Source: Sphaerolaimus hirsutus
Taxonomy: Eukaryota > Nematoda > Chromadorea > Monhysterida > Sphaerolaimidae
Assembly (NCBI GenBank): GCA_964036195.1
Contig: OZ038452.1
Location: 27,167,785-27,231,784, forward strand
Direction: 5' to 3'
Length of the DNA stretch: 64,000 nucleotides
Within the stretch, counting starts at the first letter, position 1. Every line of letters begins with the position of its first letter. Position numbers and translations under genes: made by a program. This document shows, piece after piece, positions 24,901-33,900 of this stretch. The notes below the pieces were generated by a model, which saw nothing but the letters and a program-made list of their open reading frames with translations, was not told the DNA's origin and did not search any database.

Positions 24901-27900
24901 ATAAATTCTCTGCTGTTGCTGTTCCACTCTCTTAGGTTCATCTGAGCCTGTGTGAACAGCACTTTTGACTCATGGTACAATTCAATGGCTTTCTCCTCAG
25001 TGCCCACACTGAGAATCAGATTGTCCACATACAGATTCTCATCGATCAGATGAGCATTTTCTGTGCCAGCCTGATTCAGGTGATACCTAACTGTCAAAGC
25101 CAGCAGCGCTGGGCTGCATATCACTCCAAATGGTACTCTGGCAAATCTGTATATCTGGATATTGTCTTCCATTGACGCTTTTGTGGCATCTTTGTACCAA
25201 AGAAATCTGGTCACATCTCTGTCTCTGTCCTGCAGGCTGATCTGCAGGAATGCCTTTTCAATGTCGGCCACCAATGCAACTCCCTGCATCCTAAATCTCA
25301 TCAACATGCCCACCAACTGTGGCAATATAACTGGTCCTCTGTACATGCACTCATTCAGGCTTGGTGAGCCTATCTGCTTTGCTGAGGCATCATAAACTTC
25401 TCTGACTTTGGTAGTCACTTTGTCTGGGGTAATTACTGGCTGATGTGGCAAAACATGAAATTGTCTGCCACCCATGATGTCTTCATGAACCTTTTCAATC
25501 ACACCTTGTTCCTCTTGGGTTTTCATGATTTCATCAATTTTCTTTAGCAACTCTGGGTCTCTTTTGAGCCTATTTGTGAGGTTTCTGAACCTCTTGAATG
25601 CCATTGCTTTGTTGTCTGGCAATTCATGTAAATTTGGCTTGTACATGAATTTCACTGAGTATCTGCCATCTGGTTCTCTCTTTACTGACTCATTGAATTG
25701 CTTTATGGCCTCATCATCCTCAACGAGGTCTGGCTGGTCCATTATGCCAATGGTGTCCAGCCTGTCCATGTCTTTGACATTTGGCACAGGTGCCACAGCA
25801 AGTGGTGCCTCATCGAACCACTTATCTCTCTGTATCTGATGAATGATGGTATTCACCATCACTGGATTGGCAGTATCCACTACCATCTGGTTTCTGTTCA
25901 TGGCAATCTGGGCTCCACCCACCAGCAATCCCAATTCTGATGGGATCACATACAATCCTGATGGCAGTCTGGTGGTTCTGGCATCTTTAGACATCAGATC
26001 CCAGAAATAATTCAGACCCACTATTACATCTGGCTTGAACATACATTTCTGACCATTTTCTGTTGGCACTGTGTCTGCAAAATAACTCCCATCTGGGAAA
26101 TGCCTTTTCAGATACTCTTCATCTTGCTGTGAGACAGGTATCCTGACCTGCTCAGTTGTCAATGTTGGCACCACATCTGCCACCATGTCAAGCTTCTGCC
26201 CATTTCTGAGTCTCATACTGAATTCAACCTGTTGGACCACTTTATACTGTGGTTTTTCATTGCCAAATGTGTACATCTGGATGTGATGTGCACCTGTGCT
26301 CTTCAGCTTGAGCCTTTTTGCAACTTTTTCTGTCATGTACGTCCCTTGTGATCCAGTATCCAAAAATGTCTGTACTTGGATTGGTAGCTGACCATTTTCT
26401 GCATCAGCTTCTGTCTCTTGTTTCTCTATGACAGCCTTTGCTGTCATCAGCATTGACATGTTTCTGTTTCCTGACTTTGTGGCTTGAGTACTATTCTGCA
26501 GTACTTGCTGGCCTGTGACTAGGGTGTCAAAAAAATTTTTTTACGGAAAACGGAAACGGAAACGGAAAAATTATTTCAGCAGCCGGAAAACGGAACGGAA
26601 AACGGAAAAAAAGTTGCACTTGGCGGAAAACGGAAACGGAAACGGAAAAAAAATTTCAGCGGCCGGAAAATGGAAAAAGAGGCCGGAAAAACGGAAACGG
26701 AAAAATCAAATTTGCACGGAAATGGAAAAACTTGCTGAAATTTTGCCGGAAAACGGATAAAATTTTCTGAAATTTTGCTGGAAGTGGGAAAAATTTGCAG
26801 TAATTTTGCTGGAAACAGAAAATTTTTCACATGATTGACAATCTGCATGAATTTTTACCAGTTTGGCTGATCAGAAAACAGAAAGTTGAGCCAGAAAAGG
26901 GTAAAATGAGGCGGAAAAATGGAAAATTGAGGCGGAAAATGGAAAAAAAGCGGAAAAACTGGAAATTGAGGCGGAAAACGGAAAAAAGGCGGAAAAACTG
27001 AAAATTGAGCCGGAAAACGGAAAATGAGCCGGAAAAACGGAAACGGAAAAAAAAGTTGCCGGAAAACGGAACGGAAAACGGAAAAAAAATTTCAGCAGCC
27101 GGAAAACGGAACGGAAAACGGAAAAAATTTGCCTGCGGAAAACGGAAACGGAAAACGGAAAACGGAAATTTGACACCCTACCTGTGACCACTGTGTTGGA
27201 AATTGTTTCCAATTCTTGGGTTTCTGACTCATTTTGAATGGTTTCCACATTGACACAATTCACTGTGGACTTTCTCGATTGATTTGATGCAGGTCTGCCT
27301 GCACTCTGTCCATTTGACTTCACTCTGTTGACCTGCTGGCTTGGTTGCCACACTGACTTGACTGCTGGTCCCTGACGTTGCTGTGGCGCTCCACCACCAA
27401 ACTTGTCAGGGCACATTGCTCCACAATGCACATTGGAGCTGCACCAAAAACATTTGATTGCTGCTTTGCATTGAGCTGCTGGATGTCCTTTTCTGAGACA
27501 CCTCATACATCTCTCACTCCTCATGAGAGACATCCTTCTGTCCTTGACTGTTTTGAATCTCTGGCATTTCTCATCATAATGCAGATTCTGTGTGTCTCCA
27601 CAAAACACACATGGTCTCCCCAGACTCTGTCCTCCATTTTGTCCACCATTCTGTGGATTCTGCTGAATCACTGACATTCCACTGGTACTGTTTCTGGGGA
27701 AATTTTCATTCTGTCTGTTCATCTGGAATCGATTCCTTGACTGGAACCTATTATTGCTCTGTGGCATTGGTGCCCTTGAAATGAATCCTTGACGTTGCTG
27801 GCTCTGTGGCTCATTCTGCTGAGCATACTGCACTGTTTCCTTGATGAGCAACTGTTTCTGAAACAGTTCTCGAAACTTGGCCACTGTCCAAGTTTCATCC

Positions 27901-30900
27901 CCAAGTTCCTTTTGCATTTCTGTCAACACTTCTGGGGGCACTTTCTGCTGTAACAGGTTCAACAAAAGGGATTGCTCAACTGTCTCATTCATGGCCTCAA
28001 ATTGCTGCATGAGTCTTTCCATGGTATCATACAATGCCCTCAAATCCTGGCTTGTATTTCTGGCCTGCCTCAATTTCATCATATTTCCCATCAATAAATT
28101 TTTCACCACCACTGGCTGGTCATATCTGCTTTTCAGCAGAGCTATGGCTGGGGCGTAATTTTCTGCAGTAACACTGAGCCCACTTATCATGTGGAAAGCC
28201 TGTCCTCTCAGGACATTCCTCAGGTAAGTGAATTTGGCCACATCACTCAAATCTGTCCTGCCATGGATGTGGGCCTCAAACATTTGCCACCAACCCCTAA
28301 ATTTGACAATTTCTCCACTAAATTGTTCGACCTGTAGTTTCTGCAGTTTGCCAAACACATTTGCCGACTGTGGTGGTGGCTGTGCTGTGCTGCTGGCTCC
28401 AGCACCAGTTGCCACTGTGGCAGCTGCCATTTGCTGCACCAGTGTGGCATTTGCAGATTGGTCAATCTGATCTTGACACTGTTTCATCATGTGTGTCAAC
28501 TCTTCAATATATGCATCAATTTCTGTGGTTCTGTCTGTCACAGCTTCTGACAGGTCAGCATATTCTTCATATTTTTGAGTGAACATCAGCTGTTCGGCCT
28601 CCATTATGTCATCTGGCACTTCCCTCACAGCCTCTGACCATGCTTGCTGGTGGTCTGCCACCATTTTCATTGCTGCCTCTGTTTTTGCCTTTTCTGTCTT
28701 TGTGACATAATCACTCTCATGAGCTCCACTCTCTTTTCTTCATTTGATTTTGTGGCAAATTCTGCATGCTTGTACTGGATGATGGCTTTGTTGAGGCGCT
28801 GTTGCAGCCTGCCTTTTGCCAACCCAATATTCTTTCTGATGTGCCCTGTTGGAGATGCCATTGCACTTTGAATTTCCTGAATTTTCACCCCACTGCTTCA
28901 AACTGTCTCAAATTTCTCGAATTTTCACACCACCTCACTCTGCTGCACACTTCGATGACTTCTGTGAAGTTTCACACCACTTCACACCTCTTCACACTCC
29001 ACTTCACAGTGCTTCACACACTGGATTTTGGACTGGTTTTGCCCCAAATTTCACTGCACGGTGTGCAGGAGCCCTCCCCACACACACTGGCACACTTTAT
29101 TGAGGTTAGTAACCCCCCAGGTGGCTGCACTGGCAGCACTTTGCTGACAGGGCAGTCAATTGCCCTGTAACAGTGTGGAAATTTGCACCCCTGGTGCTTT
29201 CAACACACTGTCCCTCTCTGTCAAGTGCTCCACAGCACTTTTGCTGAACTCTGGTGCTGTGTGAAGTCACTTCACACTGCTTCACACAAGTACTGGTAAG
29301 TACCAGCACTTTTCTGACTGAAACTGGACACTTCCAGATGCCCAGTGGACTCCTGTCCACTTGCAGTGTCGCCTGTGACACTTTCCAGTGCACTCTGGTG
29401 CACTTTTACTCAACAGTAAGTGTCTCTGGACACTTTTGGCTCTCTGCCAATTTTGAATTCTGACTGAAACTGCACTTTAAGACACACCTAATTGAAGGTA
29501 CCAGCGCAAGGTACAGTGTGCCACCTGTCACTCTCTGAACTGAGCTGATGAGCACTGCACTAAAATCTAGGTGCTAGTGCTAAACTGAAGGCACCTTACC
29601 AAGTACTTCACTTGTGCTAAAACCTAGGCACTAAGCTTTTCCCCAGTCTTGGTACAACACTGGTGTGCTAAAAACTAGGCACAACACAGTGTTTGACAGG
29701 ATTTACTGACAGGATTTACTGACTGAATTTACTGAATCTGTCCCTGTCGATTTCTGGCTGAAACTGCACTTCTGGCTGGTCTTTCCTTTCCTGAACTTTA
29801 CCCCTACTTTTACTTTGAGTGGGCACTTCACCACTCTTCACACTGACTTCACACTGACTCTCCAGGGTGTGGGTCCCACTCACAAAGGACCGAGTGACCC
29901 CCTCGAATTGCCAAAAACCCTTGGGACACAACCTCTTGCTCGTAAGAGTGACCTGTGTCAACTCTGGCCGTCAGGAAACTATCCCCCCAAGCCAGGGTAA
30001 GGACAGTCCGAACTTCTATTTGTGTGTAGAAGCGCCCAACGACGTGCCAGAAGCCTGCCAGCCAGTAGCCACTGTCCTCCAGTTGCCATCTGGAGTACCT
30101 GAGCCTTGGTACACTGTTGCCAGCCACTCGAAAAAAGTCACACCTGATGTAGAACTGCAGGGCTTTGAAGAACTGCCCCACAACTTCGATCGTTCGCGAA
30201 TCGACGCCCGTTGATTGTACGAGTCACCGAGCGGCACCGTTGAAAGCGCCTCGTTCAGGAGATGCCACGTGTAAAATTTCGCGAAGATCGGCCGACCTGT
30301 TCGAGCGCAATAGCCGTTTAACTGCAGCACGTTTGAAGAACTGCCCAGCCGCACAAATTTAGTTCCTTTGGTCAATTCAGAGCTGAATTAACCCTGCTCG
30401 CTGCGCCATGTGTTGACCGTGGTGCTGTTGATGGCCTCGATGGTTTGGATGTCCACTAGACTGGGCAATTCACCAAAGTCTAGTTTTAGCAGCAGTTAGA
30501 ACAGTTTTGCAAGTGTAGGGGGTTGATCGGTTATTTTGGGCATTAAAACTGATTTCTCAATGACAAAGGAGAAATTTCAGAGCACACAGGACAGATTTGG
30601 ATCACAGAATCTCATTATGGAGAACTGATTTTATTTACTAACTCTCTAGCAAACTTCCTTCACACAGAAACAGAGTGGCAGACTGAATTGAAAAACTGAA
30701 AATGGACTGGGAGAGGGGAAAATGTATTGAAAAACACCCTACAATAATAATGTGAATAAACTGGTAGATAAATGCACATTTTACGTAGTATTGCAGCTAA
30801 ATATAACAGTGGTGTAGTATTCACTACTTACTGTAGGTACTGGGGGAAGTACAAATTTGCCTAAAGTGAAAACTATTAATTTAGTGGCACAAAGCGAGAA

Positions 30901-33900
30901 TCCACTTAGCAAATTGGGCCTAACAATTTGTCAAGAACTTCCTGTTGAAAGTTTCAGAGCTTCTACCTAATGCTGGCAAGCTTCAAAATCACGCCAAAAA
31001 GCTACTTAAAGCATTCAATAAATTAAACATGAATTTCAATTGAACATGAAATAAATGATGAATAAATAGTCACTCTATTATAGTTCACTTAGAAATAACT
31101 CAATATGATGATTAAACTGCTCTTATAATTGGAGAAATTGAATTTCCAGGGATAAATAGAAGAAACTCATCTTAAATAATTTATAACATGTGATAGGATA
31201 ACTTTTGGCAAAAATGATTGGTACGATGCGATAGAGCATGAAATTTAGGATATATTTGATATAAGAAATTTTTCTATTTAAAGTTATCAATTTGACACTT
31301 TTACAGATGGGAACTCAACACCTAAAAAAGGAACTAACACCAAATAAATGGAGAAAATGCAACTGTTGAACCAGCTAGCTACTTTATGAAACTGGGCTAA
31401 TAATGCAGCTGTGCTTTATAGAAAATGATTGGGCCTTAGCGCAGAGCCTAAAAATGAACAAATGTTGGATAAATATTGTGCTTGAATTGTGCAGTGCAAT
31501 GCAAACTTAATATAAATTTAATTAAGAAATAAATAAAGTTTGAGTGGTTTGGTAATGGCTACAGATAAACATATAAACCTATATATTTTCTTGATCAGCG
31601 GAAAATTGCGAGTTGAATGAGCCTAATATCGAATTCATAAACCTAACTTAAACATATTTGACTTTTTAATCTAAAATTTCTCAATAAACCTTCAGAAAAC
31701 ATAAAACTTATAAAATACATAAAACTCAAACACAAAACAATACTGGGTGCCCTGAACACCCATAGTTGACTCATGGGAGATGTCCTGACCGTTTTTGATT
31801 AAATTACCAATGGTCAGCACAATTTTGTATAGGGAAAACCACACGCGCGGCCGAGCTAAATTCGCGTGCAGTTTGAAGATGTAGGCTGGCGCGAGTGCGC
31901 TGAGTAACAGTGGCACATGGCTCGGTGCCAATACGCACAGGGATTTCTGCGCGCACTGTAGTACGGTATTTAGGTATATTGATGTCAGTATATTAAATTG
32001 AAATTGGTGACAACGCCAATCCCGCCATGGCGCGGTGCATGCAAATGGCGCCAGCGCATGAATCCATTCGTGTAAAATCGACCTGCCCCCCCCCCCCAAA
32101 AAAAAGCACTCACCGCCAGCCCTCCAGCCATACTGCCCAAAACAGGGGCAGCATCGGAAGAAACAAGGGGGGCAACAGCAACAACAACACCCATTGCCCA
32201 CCCCCCCGCCGTATTGCAACCGCTGAGAGAACGCGTACACTCGCATTAGGGCCGGTAGACAATATAATTCGATTAGGGCTAGTAGGGCCATTATTAGTGC
32301 GCTGAGGATTAGGTTCCTTTTGATTGTCATGCCTGGGTTGGGGGGGGGGGGTATTTTAGTGGTTTTTTTGGACTGTTCTGTGTTTTGGACTGTTCGGTGG
32401 ACGACCAAGCTTCGGAACAAGGTCAGGCAGATGTGTGGTATACTCGGCGGACATGATACTCTGCCCTCGCACTGATTTTTGCCTCACGTTGGAAGCGTGC
32501 CAATCATGATAAAGCATGCGATTATTGTATAAAATATGAAAATAATCATTGTTGTAAATAAGTTAACGTATAGCGTTATGACAGAAATGACTTTTTTAAA
32601 CTTTCTGTCAAAATCGCATGTGTAAAAAATCGTTGGCACGCTTCCAGCGGGAACCACGCGTGCAGGGTGTAAAGTAACTAGAGTATAAGGTGGTCGCATA
32701 TGGTGGGGCGGGGGGTTGTGTTTCATTTGAGTTTACTTTTTGAGTTGACAATTATTTTTTTACAAAATTTATGTTTACTTTATCTGTGGAAAATTCACGA
32801 AACAAAATCATTTCCATTCATTTGGAGGAAAATGGGTTTTTGGTTTGACCATGGCGCTAATGGTAGGTGCGGTTTAAAAAATCGCTTTCTAAACTTTTAA
32901 TTTGTGGTCGATTTTAAAAAATCGGGAAGCTTGAAAAAATCCATTTTTCACCAACCCTGGTCGCAATTTTCCGGTTCAAATATCGATTCAAAATATTATC
33001 TTAATGTTTGAAACCTAGTCGATATAAACCACATCTAAAGTCGAAAAAACACGTTTTTCACGACCAAAAAAAATGAAAAGAACCATCTTACAAACCAGCC
33101 GTATCCATTGTGCCAAGGGCAGCGCCGCACATGCCCGCCACCAGAAGGTACGTTAACGCGCGCACCACCCGCAGACAGTTTGGAATTTGTTAAACAGCAA
33201 AAAAAAATATTTTTTGGATGATTTTGTAAATGGCTACATTTTTATAGACCCCCCCTTATCTCGGGACTGGGGGGATTATAAGAGGAAACTATTTTTGGTG
33301 AGCCCAACGCCAAAGCCCGACTAATTCGAACGACAGCAAAATCGGCCAACATACAATAAAGCATGAAAAATGGTGGACCCCCGCTCCAATGGGGGTTACC
33401 GCCCACCCCCCCCCCCCCCCACAATCGCCCAGCTATCTCGAGCGATTTTGGATAAATTTTCCACAATTTCTGCCCAATTTTTTATTTACAATTTCCAACT
33501 TTGTAGTTCTATCTCTATGTATGTTCAGCTATATTCCACATTATTGGCAATTTTTCTCATTTCTGCATCTATACCTTGAAAAATCCTTAATATTGAACCC
33601 CGAGAACCTCCCCGCACCAGGAAAAAATTTCAGCGATCAATCCCTCCGGAGGAGCGATTCTCAAACTATCCAACCCCCGGGGGGTTCAAATCCAGGATAC
33701 CCTTGAAAAACCCCCAAACAAGAGCCAAGTGCAACAAACTCACGGCCATGATCAAGTAGGGCAAAGTTAGGGCACTCATTAACATATTCGCACCGATGCA
33801 GTAGGGCACCACTGTGACCAGCGAAATCGCATGAACTATTAGACCCAAAATTCCCAGCGACGAAAGAATGTTGAATGTTCCCGTGGCTGTGTGCGGAAAA

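Larger units (their letters stand above)
18073..31821 (-). mobile_element. BEL/Pao LTR retrotransposon with env-like domain, 13749 bp
   Basis: A full-length element on the minus strand: 5' LTR 30409-31821, 3' LTR 18073-19485, both 1413 bp, starting and ending TG...CA with TGTGTTGACCGT/ACGGTCAGCACA-type ends. The target duplication ATTTT is perfect (18068-18072, 31822-31826), within the 4-6 bp usual for BEL/Pao. The LTRs differ at one position that I found (19475 C, 31811 T), so the insertion is recent. The internal part has an untranslated leader (28889-30390), gag with zinc knuckles, then protease, RT, RNase H, integrase and an env-like domain in one frame. It cannot make a normal Gag-Pol as it stands: there is a frameshift in gag (between about 28667 and 28745) and a 661-bp TIR element between gag and protease. 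Host context: an intron of LAPTM copy B, same strand as the gene. Confidence 0.93.
12528..32300 (-). repeat. Right arm of giant inverted duplication (interrupted by BEL/Pao insertion)
   Basis: Mirror of 1-8955. The homologous parts are about 12528-17800 and about 31960-32300; the rest is the BEL/Pao element (18073-31821) and some 440 bp of flanking sequence not found in the left arm. Coding exons are the same length apart from a 3-bp difference in the proline repeats (224 against 221 bp). Non-coding identity is high by eye, with scattered substitutions and clean indels. Confidence 0.88.

Noticed and set aside
26515..27187. Lys/Asn/Gly-rich frames on the plus strand and Phe/Arg/Ser-rich frames on the minus strand
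   Set aside because: They translate the GGAAAACGG tandem array of a MITE; the minus-strand part is gag reading into the insertion.
20668..28582. Many 60-160 codon frames opposite or out of frame with the BEL/Pao polyprotein
   Set aside because: Shadow frames of the large polyprotein; no features of their own.
29849..30375. Frames of 110-119 codons in the BEL/Pao leader
   Set aside because: No gag-like features, overlapping frames on both strands, and located between primer-binding site and gag start.
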